Assembly (NCBI GenBank): GCA_049317265.1
Contig: JBMOIP010000006.1
Coordinates: 72,106-136,105 of the forward strand
From: CAIVAT01 sp049317265
Lineage (GTDB): Bacteria > Bacteroidota > Bacteroidia > Bacteroidales > FEN-979
Direction: 5' to 3'
DNA: 64,000 nucleotides
Positions 41,624 to 52,000 of this stretch are shown here, in pieces (position 1 is the first letter of the stretch; each line of letters begins with the position of its first letter). Position numbers and translations under genes: made by a program. A model generated the notes under the pieces. It did not search any database. It was not told the DNA's origin and saw only the letters and a program-made list of their open reading frames with translations.

Positions 41624-43303
41624 CTATATTTTCACTGCCCTGATCACCTGCCTTGAAGTGCCTGAAGTGATTCGCAGGAGATAGACCCCTGCAGGGAGGG
41701 TGTTGAACTCACTGAGCGTAACGGCAGTAAAAGGCTGAGCCATCATGGTTTTTGAAATCATCAGTTTTCCTGATACGGAAAATGTTTCGATGGTAATTTT
41801 TTCGGATGATTTCAGGTTTCCGATGAGAATCGGGTTGGCAGCAAAAGGGATGGGGCCAAGGGTGAATGTTTCAGTTTCGATGGGGCCGGAATCGGTGGTT
41901 GCGAGAAACAACCTGGCATTCATCACGTTTGGTATGCCATAGCCATAGAGGGAATCAGGTGTGAAGGCCTTTGAAGCCGTGTTGCGAACGGCAACACGCA
42001 GTTGCTCGGCCGAAAAAGCAGGAGTAGATTGCCAGAGGCATGCCAGTGCTCCGGCCATGATGGGTGAGGAGAAGGATGTTCCGCTGCCCTGCCCGACGCT
42101 GCCATCCGGAGATACAACCGTTGAACCCTGGCCCTGAGTAACAACATCAGGCTTGATGCGCCGGTCGAAGGTCGGACCCGTTGAACTGAAGTAAGCGTAG
42201 GATCCCTGCCAATCAACGGCTCCAAGGGTGAACACACTGTCGCCATCGGCAGGAGCAGAGATGTAGTGCCATGCATTGGCGCCGTCGTTCCCTGCACTGT
42301 TTACCACCAGGATGCCGCGGCTGGCCGCGAGGTCGGCTGCCCTTGTGACAGGGGTGGTATTGCCATCCATGCTGGCATAGGTATGACTGTTGGCGGCGGT
42401 TCCAAATTCAGTATAGCCCAGTGATGAGTTGATCACATCAGCGCCAAGGCTGTCGGCGAATTCAGCGCCGCCTGCCCAGTTGTACTCTTCAATCAGCTCT
42501 TCGTACCATCCCACTTCGGTGCGGATAAGCCAGAACGAGGCATGGGGCGCTGTCCCGACAATTTGCCCGGGGAGGTTGGCTCCCATGGTGGAGAGGACCA
42601 TGGTCCCATGGTAATGCATCGAGTCGGCATAGACGTTGTTCCCGGGCTGGTTGAAATCGCGGGTGCCGAGAATCCGGTTGTTCAGCCAGAGACTGTCAAA
42701 AGCTGAAACCTGGTCAACCCGGTTGAAACCTGCATCCAGGATGGCGATCATCATTCCTTCTCCCTGGTATCCAAGGCTGTGCAGCCCGTCGACCGAGATC
42801 ATGTGGGCCTGGTTGTACGCCATGCCATAGTTGATCGTACCGGTAGATTTCACAGATGTGACAGGGCCCGCATTGCTGATGGTAAAAGGGGGAATTCCTT
42901 CAATTGCTTGAGTTCCGGACTTTATCCCGGTTGCAACCGGCTTGTCTGCCAATACCTGGTCGATATGGTCGACAAACGGTAATGCGGAGATGGCTGCCAG
43001 GACTGTTGAACTGTTTGTATTGACCACTACTGCGTTGAACCATTTCAGGGGATAAACAACCGTTGCACCCGTTGCAGCTATTTGTGCAACATAGGATGGT
43101 GTTACGGGAAGGTCCTTTAAATCAAGAGCAATGTTTGACTTTGTTCTGCGGTCAATGGATCGCTGGGTTAAAAATGCCAGCGGATTTGACAGGGAGTAGG
43201 GGTTGTTGTCTTTGTTTTTCAGGAAGACAACATGCTTCTCCGTCTGGGCAAACAAGCCAAGCGAAAAAACAAAGGTGATGGCTATCAGGAGTATATTTCT
43301 CAT
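41624..43303 (-). CDS. Secreted subtilisin-like S8 protease with T9SS sorting domain
   Basis: A 559-residue secreted protease. A signal peptide (MRNILLIAITFVFSLGLFAQ) is followed by a propeptide to about residue 160. The catalytic triad is visible: Asp190 in MIAILDAGF, His232 in YHGTMV and Ser410 in GSGTSFSSPIMAG, with oxyanion Asn339 in VVNSAGND. The last 80 residues form a T9SS sorting domain (FTLGPIPFAANPILIGNL ... GVYLLRITSGTSRQVIRAVK), so the enzyme is probably displayed on or released from the cell surface. It precedes the TPR membrane protein in an apparent operon. Confidence 0.92.
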   Translation of the reverse strand: MRNILLIAITFVFSLGLFAQTEKHVVFLKNKDNNPYSLSNPLAFLTQRSIDRRTKSNIALDLKDLPVTPSYVAQIAATGATVVYPLKWFNAVVVNTNSSTVLAAISALPFVDHIDQVLADKPVATGIKSGTQAIEGIPPFTISNAGPVTSVKSTGTINYGMAYNQAHMISVDGLHSLGYQGEGMMIAILDAGFNRVDQVSAFDSLWLNNRILGTRDFNQPGNNVYADSMHYHGTMVLSTMGANLPGQIVGTAPHASFWLIRTEVGWYEELIEEYNWAGGAEFADSLGADVINSSLGYTEFGTAANSHTYASMDGNTTPVTRAADLAASRGILVVNSAGNDGANAWHYISAPADGDSVFTLGAVDWQGSYAYFSSTGPTFDRRIKPDVVTQGQGSTVVSPDGSVGQGSGTSFSSPIMAGALACLWQSTPAFSAEQLRVAVRNTASKAFTPDSLYGYGIPNVMNARLFLATTDSGPIETETFTLGPIPFAANPILIGNLKSSEKITIETFSVSGKLMISKTMMAQPFTAVTLSEFNTLPAGVYLLRITSGTSRQVIRAVKI

Positions 43304-43370
43304 ATCAGATTGGAATAAGTGCCGGTTAATAATACCTTTCCGATTCTTGCCCTGCCGGTTTTTTCCTCTT

Positions 43371-43456
43371 TGTGAACTTTGTGCATTACTTTGTGTCTTT
43401 GTGGTTAATTTTTTTCAACCACAAAGATTGCAATGCCGACACAAAGAACACTAAGA
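43371..43456. repeat. CACAAAG-type inverted repeat element
   Basis: TTTGTGGTT (43398-43406) pairs with AACCACAAA (43417-43425). Outer TTTGTGTC and GACACAAAG arms extend the palindrome after an internal insertion. The element lies between two minus-strand genes (43304-43528 has no gene). It belongs to the same family as 58169-58256 and probably 46959-47012. Confidence 0.75.
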
Positions 43457-43528
43457 ATGTATGACGGAGTCCGAATCTTTTTACAAAGTTACGGTTTTTT
43501 GGTTTCAGATGATGGGGCCCGCCCGATT

Positions 43529-45856
43529 CTATTTCAGGTTGGGCCTGGGGCCCATGTTGAAGATCAGGGTGCCGCCGGCCACCAGGTCGGCATGATCGAG
43601 AAATGGCTTGTCAAGGGTTTTCCCGTTAAGGGTCATCGATTGGATATAGATATTTTTTTCACTGAAGCCAATGGCTTTGAATTTGAACACCTTGTTACCG
43701 GGAAGAGCGATGGTGGCCGATGGCACACAAGGGGTTCCGATCGCATATTGTGTAGTTCCCGGGCAGACCGGATAAAAACCAAGGACGCTGAAAACATACC
43801 ATGCGCTCATCTGCCCGCAATCGTCGTTACCGCATAGACCATCGGGCTTGTTGCGATACATGGTATTCACAATGAGGCGAATACGTTCCTGCGTTTTCCA
43901 CGGCATCGAAGTCCAGTCATAGAGGTAGGCAACATGGTGGCTGGGCTCGTTTCCATGAACATAGTTACCGATAAGTCCGGCACGGGTCACATCCTCGGTT
44001 TCGTTAAAATATTTGTCATCCAGGTACATGGTGAAGAGGGAGTCGAGGCGGTTGATAAAGTGATTTTCGCCTCCCATCAGCCCGATATAGTAGGTTACAT
44101 CATGCGGCACATAGAGTGAATAATTCCATGAATTTCCCTCGATAAATCCCTGCCCGATGGTGGTGAGCGGATCGAATGGGGTTTTCCAGGTTCCATCTGA
44201 TTTTTTTGCACGGATAAATCGCGTTGACGGATCGAAAAGGTTCCGATAATTAAGGGAACGTTCAGAGAAAATCTGCAGCTGATCTTCGGCAAACTGCTTT
44301 TCATGGTCGGTTGGTTCCTTTGCAGCGATCAAAGCCTTTGCAAACTGTGCGATGGTATAGTCATCATAGGCATATTCGAGGGTGATCGAGGCGGAGTTGC
44401 CCAATTTGTCGTCAGGGACGAATCCATATTTCATATAATCAGGGATGCCGTCATAGCGTTGGTTGGTTGCAGAGGCAACACAGGCTTGTAATGCTTTACC
44501 AGCGTCAAATCCGCGGATTCCCTTCACGTAGGCATCGGCAATAACGGGAACGCTGTGGTACCCGATCATGCACCAGTTCTCATTCCCATGATGCGACCAG
44601 ACAGGCAGCATATGTTCAGGACTCTGATCAAAATGGGCCAGCATGGAATTTACAATGTCAGATGCGCGTTTTGGGTAGAGCAGGGTGAGGAGGGGATGTT
44701 CGGCCCGGTAGGTATCCCAGAGTGAAAATGTAGTGTAATTGGTGAAACTCGCAGCTTTATGAATGTTCTGGTCGATGCCACGGTAGAGACTGTCAACATC
44801 GTTGTAAACCACCGGCGACTGCAGCACATGGTAGAGGGCTGTGTAGAAATTGACTTTCCGATCGTCTGATCCTTCAATCCTGATCCGCTGAAACTCCTGT
44901 TCCCAGGCATTTTGAGCTTGTTGCCGAACACGGTCAAAATTCCAGTCGGGGATTTCGGTGTCCAGGTTCTCCAGTGCACCTGCCATGCTGACCCCTGAAA
45001 GGGCGATTTTAACTTCAATTTGCTCACCATCACCGGTGGAGAAATCAAAATGGGCCCGGATCTTCTTGCCGGCCATCTCCGGGAAGTTATCCTGCTGGTT
45101 GAATTTTCGCCAGAAACCACGGTAAACAGGTTGTTCATCGTTCCTGAATCCGTAACTTTTAAAAGGTTTTGAGAAACTCAGGGCAAAATAGATGTAGCGG
45201 GTTCTCGCCCATCCGCGGGTGATGCGGTAACCTGTGATGAGGGTATCGTTGTGAACCTGCACCTGGGCCCATAGCACTTTGCCGTCGTAATTATAGATCC
45301 CGTGAAGCATATCGAGAATGATATGGGCGCTGTCGCTTTTCGGGAAAGTGTAGCGGTGGAAACCTGCCCGTGTGGTGGCAGTGAGTTCAGCCTCTACATT
45401 GGGATCATCGAGGTGCACCCTGTAATAACCGGGTGAAGCTTTTTCTGTCTCCTTGCGGAACCGGGAACGGTAACCCGATTCGGGGTGGCCGGCAGTTCCC
45501 GGATTCAACCGGAGTCTGCCGGTGGTCGGCATGATCAGAAAATCGCCCAGGTCGGAGTGCCCTGTGCCGTTGAAATGGGTATGGCTGAAACCGACAATGG
45601 TTTTATCAAGATATTGGTATCCGGCACAATAACGATAAACATCCGGGTTGTATTTGCCATTTCTTTCATAAGGAATGGTGTCGGTGTCGGGGCTTAATTG
45701 CACAAAACCAAACGGCACACAGGCTCCGGGGAATGTGTGACCCATCTCCTGGGTGCCGACGAATGGATTGACATAACTGCCCAGGGTTGCTGTTTGTGCA
45801 TTCATGATGGTTGAGAGCATTGCACAAAAAATAAGCAATATCAATCGCTTCATCAT
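43529..45856 (-). CDS. GH92 family alpha-mannosidase
   Basis: A 775-residue exported glycoside hydrolase family 92 enzyme, a family of Ca2+-dependent exo-acting alpha-mannosidases (mostly alpha-1,2). A signal peptide ends near MNAQ. The N-terminal domain has YVNPFVGTQEMGHTFPGACV and PFGFVQLSPDTD. The catalytic (alpha/alpha)6 domain includes YTTFSLWDTYRAEHPLLTL and ends with the hallmark GNDDCGQMSAWYVFSVLGFYPVCPG and YAIGTPCVP. Length is normal. It likely trims alpha-mannosides in the periplasm or at the surface. Its ATG overlaps the stop of the NdpA gene by one base, so they are co-transcribed despite unrelated roles. Confidence 0.95.
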   Translation of the reverse strand: MMKRLILLIFCAMLSTIMNAQTATLGSYVNPFVGTQEMGHTFPGACVPFGFVQLSPDTDTIPYERNGKYNPDVYRYCAGYQYLDKTIVGFSHTHFNGTGHSDLGDFLIMPTTGRLRLNPGTAGHPESGYRSRFRKETEKASPGYYRVHLDDPNVEAELTATTRAGFHRYTFPKSDSAHIILDMLHGIYNYDGKVLWAQVQVHNDTLITGYRITRGWARTRYIYFALSFSKPFKSYGFRNDEQPVYRGFWRKFNQQDNFPEMAGKKIRAHFDFSTGDGEQIEVKIALSGVSMAGALENLDTEIPDWNFDRVRQQAQNAWEQEFQRIRIEGSDDRKVNFYTALYHVLQSPVVYNDVDSLYRGIDQNIHKAASFTNYTTFSLWDTYRAEHPLLTLLYPKRASDIVNSMLAHFDQSPEHMLPVWSHHGNENWCMIGYHSVPVIADAYVKGIRGFDAGKALQACVASATNQRYDGIPDYMKYGFVPDDKLGNSASITLEYAYDDYTIAQFAKALIAAKEPTDHEKQFAEDQLQIFSERSLNYRNLFDPSTRFIRAKKSDGTWKTPFDPLTTIGQGFIEGNSWNYSLYVPHDVTYYIGLMGGENHFINRLDSLFTMYLDDKYFNETEDVTRAGLIGNYVHGNEPSHHVAYLYDWTSMPWKTQERIRLIVNTMYRNKPDGLCGNDDCGQMSAWYVFSVLGFYPVCPGTTQYAIGTPCVPSATIALPGNKVFKFKAIGFSEKNIYIQSMTLNGKTLDKPFLDHADLVAGGTLIFNMGPRPNLK

Positions 45857-46899
45857 CAGGCCTCCTCCTTGAAATATAGTTTGTAGTAGTTCAGTTGTTT
45901 CACATCGTCAAACCCTTTTTCAACCATCTGTCGTTCTCCGTGGATGTAGATATGGAAATTTTTATCCAGTTTGATCACGCTCTTCATAAACCGTGACTGG
46001 CTTTTCACGGCGCTTTCTGATATCTGGAAATTTTCGGGGATATCCAGGTCGTGTTCATCGCGAAACTGGTTTTTATATTCAGAAAAGGAGCTGATGATGG
46101 CGGGTGTACTGAGTACTTGTTCGTTGAACTCCTCCATTTCGAACTCCTCGTTCTCTTTGAGAAATTTCATTGAACGGTTGAGCATGTCGGCCTGGTCGGC
46201 CCTGGAGACCTCGAATTCCTGCGGAAGCTTATCGTTGACAAACTTTCTGCAGAGGTCCATCACCGCGCGGGTGTTGTGAAAATTATCGGAACGCGGCTTT
46301 ACCTGAAGGAAATCGTCACGCCAGTATTGCGCTTCATTACCCTTGTTCAGGTTGTCAATGATGGCGACCGCATAGCCCTCCTCCCGGCCGGTATTGAAAA
46401 TGAGGCAGCCTTTGTCGAGTTTGTTGATGTTGATCCCGTCGTCGTGCCCGATCTCGTAAAAGCCGCCCAAAGGATAGACTTTCAGGTAGGTTTCCCGGGA
46501 TTCAGATTTGAAAAGTCCTACAACATCCATCAACTCATCGTTGAACCAGCAGTTTTGCAGGTATGCAACATAAAACTCCCCGGTTTTGATTTTAGGATGG
46601 GTTGAATGGCGGTAGAGATGCTGTGCAAAGTGTCCCGACTGTTCCAGGAGGCACTGCGGATTGTCGAAAATGGCGCTGACATAGTGAAAAACCTCGTTCA
46701 TTTCAAGGTCAGAAGGGTGTGAAAGGTTATAGAGTTCATCGCCTTTGAAGGGGGAGAGGAAATACTGCAGTAACAGAGGTTTTACCACTTCGCTCACTTC
46801 AAGCAGCTTACCTGAAAGTTCCACGCCCTCATCGGTTGATTTATTTCCGACTTTATGGAGGGCGAGGGAGGCAAGTGCTGATTCATCAAAACGCATCAT
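45856..46899 (-). CDS. Nucleoid-associated protein, NdpA family
   Basis: A 347-residue protein matching the 37-kDa nucleoid-associated (NdpA/YejK) family. Motifs include LALHKVGNKSTDEGVELS near the start, FNTGREEGYAVAIIDNLNKG in the middle, NTRAVMDLCRKFV and a C-terminal IYIHGERQMVEKGFDD. It is cytoplasmic and thought to bind DNA; its physiological role is poorly defined. A TAATTTTG box lies about 20 bases upstream of the ATG. The stop codon overlaps the GH92 start by one base. Confidence 0.85.
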   Translation of the reverse strand: MMRFDESALASLALHKVGNKSTDEGVELSGKLLEVSEVVKPLLLQYFLSPFKGDELYNLSHPSDLEMNEVFHYVSAIFDNPQCLLEQSGHFAQHLYRHSTHPKIKTGEFYVAYLQNCWFNDELMDVVGLFKSESRETYLKVYPLGGFYEIGHDDGININKLDKGCLIFNTGREEGYAVAIIDNLNKGNEAQYWRDDFLQVKPRSDNFHNTRAVMDLCRKFVNDKLPQEFEVSRADQADMLNRSMKFLKENEEFEMEEFNEQVLSTPAIISSFSEYKNQFRDEHDLDIPENFQISESAVKSQSRFMKSVIKLDKNFHIYIHGERQMVEKGFDDVKQLNYYKLYFKEEA

Positions 46900-46919
46900 T
46901 ACTATGATTTTTGGAGGAT

Positions 46920-46927
46920 CAAAATTA
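46920..46927 (-). promoter_or_regulatory. Predicted -7 box of the ndpA-like/GH92 operon
   Basis: The minus strand reads TAATTTTG, 20 bases before the ATG at 46899. Confidence 0.5.
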
Positions 46928-46958
46928 TCATTTTCCGGCGAGGTTAAGGGTAGTTATT

Positions 46959-47012
46959 AACCACAGTAGGCACAATAGGAATTCTATGTGCCCTATTGTG
47001 CCTACAGTGGTT
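46959..47012. repeat. Long near-perfect hairpin, CACARAG-family
   Basis: Two 21-base arms (46959-46979 and 46992-47012) match at 20 of 21 positions around a 12-base loop. The arm starts AACCACAGTAGGCACAAT. It lies 4 bases past the stop codon of the PepSY gene and just upstream of the ndpA-like promoter, so it may act as a transcription terminator as well as a repeat element. Confidence 0.85.
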
Positions 47013-47016
47013 ACAA

Positions 47017-47583
47017 TCAGGAATAGAAGATCAGGAAGAGTGCCGGCAGGATAATGCCAATGGCTGTAAGCCAGGCGCCTCTTCCGAGGATTCCGTTTTT
47101 ACCGCGGAGGACAAACAACCCCGTGATGGCCAGGATGATGAGTCCGGCGGCATAGAGGTCGGAAAACCAGGTGTACCACTTCTTGAGGTTGTTGTAGTGA
47201 AGCATGTTCATCTCTTTGATGACATACCGGGTGGTTTTATGTTCCATCTGGGATTCCCCTGTATTCAGATCGATATAGACAAAGCCAGTGGTAAGGAAAA
47301 TCTGTACATACCCATCGCCGGTGATAAAACTCTTATAGTGGTTTCTCTCTTTTACCTGGTCGAGCACACTGAAAACGTAAGTCTGGTTGACCTGCCCGTC
47401 CTTAGGAAGCGGCAGTTTCAGGTCTGTGTAGGTTTTACCATAGTCGGGATGTTGAAAATCACCCGACTTGAAGTGGTTGAGAACGATGCCTGAGATGGCA
47501 TAGATCAGCGTCATGCCAACACACAGGTAGCCTATGTCGCGGTGAAGCACATTGTTCCACCGGCGGAGTGTTTTGACTTGCAT
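47017..47583 (-). CDS. PepSY-associated transmembrane protein
   Basis: A 188-residue membrane protein. HRDIGYLCVGMTLIYAISGI is the first helix and LYAAGLIILAITGLFVLRGK the second last, with a final helix near the C-terminus. The extracytoplasmic part between them (VYIDLNTGESQMEHKTTRYV) matches the PepSY-associated TM helix family in which PepSY-like domains sit between helices. Relatives often take part in iron uptake or periplasmic redox processes, but no specific function is evident. It begins 2 bases after the upstream lipoprotein gene, so the two form an operon. Confidence 0.75.
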   Translation of the reverse strand: MQVKTLRRWNNVLHRDIGYLCVGMTLIYAISGIVLNHFKSGDFQHPDYGKTYTDLKLPLPKDGQVNQTYVFSVLDQVKERNHYKSFITGDGYVQIFLTTGFVYIDLNTGESQMEHKTTRYVIKEMNMLHYNNLKKWYTWFSDLYAAGLIILAITGLFVLRGKNGILGRGAWLTAIGIILPALFLIFYS

Positions 47584-47585
47584 GG

Positions 47586-48140
47586 TTACTTAATTTCGAT
47601 GAAGCTGTCTGCCTCGATGGAGAAGAAAGAGAGATGGTCTTTCCCGCTGTTCTTCAGATCGTCGCGCAACGCATTGATCTGTTCCAGTTTCTCGGTAACA
47701 CCCTGGTCTTCATGTCCTTTTGCGCCTGTATGAATTCCGACACTGTGATTTTCCACTGGTTTTTTCACTTCAGCTTCCCATTCGTTGAGGTACTTGGCGT
47801 CGATGCGTTCCTCTTTGAGGGTCCCGATCACACGCACTTTGCTTCCGACGAGCGCGTCGTCAAATTTTGCAATTTTAGGCCCCGTGGTCACTTCCACACG
47901 GATGCTGTCGGTGCCGTCGACAAGGAACATCCGTTTTCCACCGTGTTTGCACAGGTGCAGGACTGTACCTTCGATGATGACAGGCTTGTCGATGCAGTTG
48001 TCAGCCTGTTTTTCAAATGTAAGGACAGCCAGCAGGGTGGTGTCATTTTTAGGAGCGGTTGCAGCCTCTTTTGTTCCCTGGTTGCAAGCAATCACCGCGA
48101 ACATGATAACGATCAACAGCGGAAATAGTCTCTTTGTCAT
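47586..48140 (-). CDS. OB-fold lipoprotein
   Basis: A 184-residue lipoprotein. From the ATG at 48140 a short signal sequence ends in the lipobox FAVIAC. An OB-fold-like domain follows (VIIEGTVLHLCKHGGKRMFLVDG, IRVEVTTGPKIAKFDDALVG, KVRVIGTLKEERIDAKYLNEWE), similar to tRNA_anti-like domains of small Bacteroidetes lipoproteins. Cys56 and the LCKHGG sequence could bind metal. It is followed by the PepSY gene and may interact with it. An ATG 24 bases upstream would only add charged residues before the signal sequence. Confidence 0.7.
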   Translation of the reverse strand: MTKRLFPLLIVIMFAVIACNQGTKEAATAPKNDTTLLAVLTFEKQADNCIDKPVIIEGTVLHLCKHGGKRMFLVDGTDSIRVEVTTGPKIAKFDDALVGSKVRVIGTLKEERIDAKYLNEWEAEVKKPVENHSVGIHTGAKGHEDQGVTEKLEQINALRDDLKNSGKDHLSFFSIEADSFIEIK

Positions 48141-48533
48141 GGGTTTGGGTTTGGTTCGTTGCAAAGATCATCATTTTTCTGTTATTTTCAAAACAGGTCA
48201 AAATGGCCATACACCCACATGTGACAGGGAGGGGAGTGATGTTTGTCAATTGCTTATTATTTACAATCATACGTGAATCACTGGGTTTATTTGCGTATCT
48301 TTGCAGCGGCTTTTGAATATTCAGAGATCCACAAGGCAAGCCATTCAGTCGTTATCATTTCCTCGAAGTTGTATCGCCGCCGGTTCCTTCTCGTGATTGA
48401 AGCTTAAAATCACCAGCCATCCACTATTCATTCACTCTGTAATTGCATGAAATACCCATACAAAAGACCCTTAGGCTAACCTTGTATGTGAATTATGGGT
48501 ATTTGTTGCGACCATTAAAACAAAACAACACAC
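48141..48533 (+). other. Promoter and long structured leader of the RRM gene
   Basis: No gene is apparent. TATCTTTG at 48296-48303 is a good -7 box and implies a leader of about 220 bases. A strong stem lies at 48450-48504: an 11-bp perfect outer helix (AAATACCCATA with TATGGGTATTT) and an inner CAAAAG/CTTG pairing. It ends 30 bases before the ATG at 48534 and could affect translation of the RNA-binding protein. Confidence 0.5.
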
Positions 48534-48974
48534 ATGAAAAACATTTTTGTATCAAATTTGAGTTTCAGGATCAATGATGAAGATCTGAAACAGGCGTTTG
48601 CTGACTATGGCGCCGTAACTTCAGCAAAAGTAATTAAAGACAATTTTTCAGGAAGATCAAGGGGATTTGGTTTCGTGGAAATGACCAATGATGAAGAGGC
48701 GACCAAAGCGATTGAAGAGTTGAACAATGCAGAGTTCGATGGCAAGGTCATGACTGTTTCAGAAGCAAGACCCAAAACCGACCGTAAACCAGGTGGTTTC
48801 GGCGATTCACGCGGCGGTGGCGGCGGATACAGTGGCGGCAGTGGCGGCGGCGGCGGATACAGCGGCGGTGGCGGTTATGCCGGCGGCGGTTCCCGTGGCG
48901 GCAGTGGCGGCGGTGGAAGGGACAGTGGCGGAAGAGACAGCGGAGCACGTGGTGGTTTCAAAAAAAGATTTTAA
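48534..48974 (+). CDS. Glycine-rich RRM RNA-binding protein
   Basis: A 146-residue protein with one RNA recognition motif (residues 1-80). RNP2 is KNIFVSNLSF and RNP1 is SRGFGFVEM. The basic linker (ARPKTDRKPGG) leads into a glycine/serine/arginine-rich tail of GGGGY and RGG-like repeats ending in GGFKKRF. Such proteins are known in Bacteroidetes and cyanobacteria, where they resemble plant glycine-rich proteins and act in cold adaptation and RNA metabolism. The GGC/GGT-rich tail DNA (about 48810-48950) is a local composition spike. The long leader suggests post-transcriptional control. Confidence 0.9.
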   Translation: MKNIFVSNLSFRINDEDLKQAFADYGAVTSAKVIKDNFSGRSRGFGFVEMTNDEEATKAIEELNNAEFDGKVMTVSEARPKTDRKPGGFGDSRGGGGGYSGGSGGGGGYSGGGGYAGGGSRGGSGGGGRDSGGRDSGARGGFKKRF

Positions 48975-49027
48975 GAAACGGGTCTCGTTTTTTTTCTACA
49001 TTCGTAGAGAACTTCAAGATACCTGTC

Positions 49028-52000
49028 ATGAAGAAATATTCTCTCTACTTTATTTTAGCTGGCATCGTGGTTTTCTGCGGTGCCATGCTTGTTTTAGCGC
49101 ATAAAGGTAAAACACAGTCCGCGCTGACAAAGGTTAATCCCGCCTTCAGGGAATATGTCCAGGGCTTTACGTCGGGAACCCTTTCCACCCGGTCCTCCAT
49201 CAAGGTGAGGCTCAACGACGATTTTGCCGATACAGGCGACTTCAATGTCGAGGTTAAGGAGAAATTTTTCAGGTTTAATCCTGACATCGCCGGTAAAACT
49301 TTCTGGAGCGACAGTCGTACCCTGGAGTTCCTTCCGGATGAAAAGTTACCGCAAAACCAGCTTTATACAGTAGATTTTTTCCTTTCAAAACTGCTCACCC
49401 TTCCCGATTCTTTAAAAACAATGACGTTCCAGTTCCGCACGATGGAGCAGGAGTTGAGCGTTGGAGTGGACAATCATAAAGCTTATTCACACAGCGACTT
49501 ATCCAGGGAGCACCTCAACGGGGTCCTTCAGGTATCTGACCTGGTGGATGGTCCGGGGGTTGAGAAGGTCCTCACTGCCAGCCAGGGTGGAAGAAGTCTG
49601 CCGGTGGTATGGATCCATGATCAGAAAAAACGCATGCATCTTTTCCAGGTTGATTCAATCACCCGGGGTAAAGAGGCCAGCGAGGTGAAACTTACCTGGG
49701 ACGGATCGCCTGTTGACTCAAAATCTTCGGGAAGTACCACAGTCGAAATTCCCGCACTGGGTGATTTCAAAGTTATTTCTGCCATTAGTTACCCGAATGC
49801 CCAGCAATGCCTGAGGGTGCAGTTCTCCGACCCGCTCAGGCCCGATCAGAATCTCGATGGACTCTTCAGGGTGGGGAAATTCGACAACGTGCGGTACACC
49901 ATGGAGGATAACCTTCTATGGATTTTTCTGCAAGAGAGCCGCGATCAGAAAATAAGCCTGACACTGGAACCATCCGTCCGCAACATCAACCAGGTTCCCC
50001 TCGGAAAGCGTTTTACCACACAGGTAGTTCTTGAAAATACCAAACCAAACGTGCGGTTTGTGGGCGACGGGGTGATCCTTCCCAGTTCCAACGGGATGTT
50101 GCTGCCCTTCGAAGCGGTTAATCTGAATGCCGTTGACGTAAAGGTAATACGCATCTTTGCATCTAACATCCTGCAGTTTTTACAGATCAACGACTTGAAT
50201 GACAACAGTCAGCTTGCCAGGGTCGGCAGGGTAGTTCTGAAAAAGACGATACCGCTCACCGGGGTATCCGATTACGGAAAGTGGAATCGATACTCTATCG
50301 ACCTATCCGGGCTCATGCAGACGGAACCGGGTGCTATTTACTCCGTAATCCTCCGGTTCAAAAAAACCTATTCAACATATCCATGTTCCGACACCTCATC
50401 GGCGGAAAAAACCGTTAACGACATGGTCATTGAACATGATGCAGACCAGGATAACGAGGAAGGCTGGGACTATTACAGCAGCTACGAAGAAAATGATTAT
50501 CGCGACGGGGGCTGGCAGAACTACCAGTGGGAGGAGCGTGACAATCCATGCAAGGCATCCTATTTTTTCAATAAGTCGATCTGCCGGAATGTACTGGCAT
50601 CCGACCTGGGAATGATCGCCAAAGCCGGCAGCGATCATAATTACAATATTTTCGTAACCGACCTGATCTCCGGAAAACCATTGCAGGGGGCCAATATCGA
50701 ATTTTTTAATTTCCAGTTGCAGGGCATGGGAAAAGCCACCACCGATGGGGATGGAAAGGCGGTTGTCCCCATGAAAAAGCGGCCGTTCATTGTCGTCGCA
50801 CACAATGGTTCCCAAACGGGATACCTCAAACTCGCCGAAGGAAGTGCCTTGTCACTTAGTATGTTCGATGTCAGTGGTGAGCCTGTTCAGAAGGGCATCA
50901 AAGGATTCATCTATGGTGAGCGGGGCGTCTGGCGGCCAGGGGATTCGGTTTACCTCACCTTTGTACTCGAAGATAAATTGCACCAGTTGCCTTTGCACCA
51001 CCCGGTAACCATGTCGTTATTTAATCCAAACGGCCAGTTGATCAACCGGATGGTAAGAACAACACCGGTGAACGGATTTTACAACTTCAGCACAATTACG
51101 GCCAGTGATGCGCCAACCGGAAATTGGCTGGCGAAGGTGAACGTGGGCGGTGTTGAATTTCAAAAAAACCTGAAAATAGAGACGGTAAAGCCTAACAGGT
51201 TGAAGATTAACTTCGATTTTAAGACAGACCGGCTGATAAAAGATAAAGTCCCTGCAGCCATGCTCGAAGCAACCTGGCTTACCGGCGCCACGGCGAGAAA
51301 CCTTAAGGCTAAAGTGATGCTTACTTTGTCGAAGTCGGTCACCGATTTTAAAAGCTACCCCGGATTCGTATTTGATAATCCTACGGCAGGTTTTGCGGCA
51401 GAAAACATCACGGTTTTCGACGGGCGCCTTGATGCCAACGGCCATACCCTGGTCTCCCCTAAGATTCATGTCACCAACATTGCTCCCGGGGCGCTCAGGG
51501 CAAGTTTTGAGACCATGGTTTTTGAAGACGGGGGCGATTTCAGCGTTGACCGTTTCTCCATTCCCTATTATCCTTATCAATCGTACGCCGGGCTGAGTGT
51601 GCCTGAAGGTACAAAGGGCGACCGGGTGCTTTTTACCGACAAATCATACCAGATCAACCTGTTGAATGTGGATGCACAGGGGGTCCTGGTTCCTTCAAAC
51701 CGGCTGAAGGTAGAGGTTTTCAAGCTCGACTGGCGCTGGTGGTGGGATGATTCTGAAGAGGGATCAGCCGACTTTATCTCCACAACCTATCTCAGGCCAT
51801 CTGATTCGTCAACCGTTAAAACGGTAAACGGCCGGGCCACTTTTACCTTCCAGGCCGAATACAACAACTGGGGAAGGTACCTGATCAAGGTGACCGACAA
51901 AACCTCGGGTCATGCGGCCGGAAAGGTGGTGTATGTCGACTGGCCTGGCTATTTCCGCATGCCGGGCGGTGAAAAGCAGGCAGCTGCCATGCTGAGCCTT

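Noticed and set aside
48748..48948. Arginine/histidine-rich open frame opposite the RRM gene
   Set aside because: It is the antisense of the GGC-rich glycine tail and shows no start signal or independent support.
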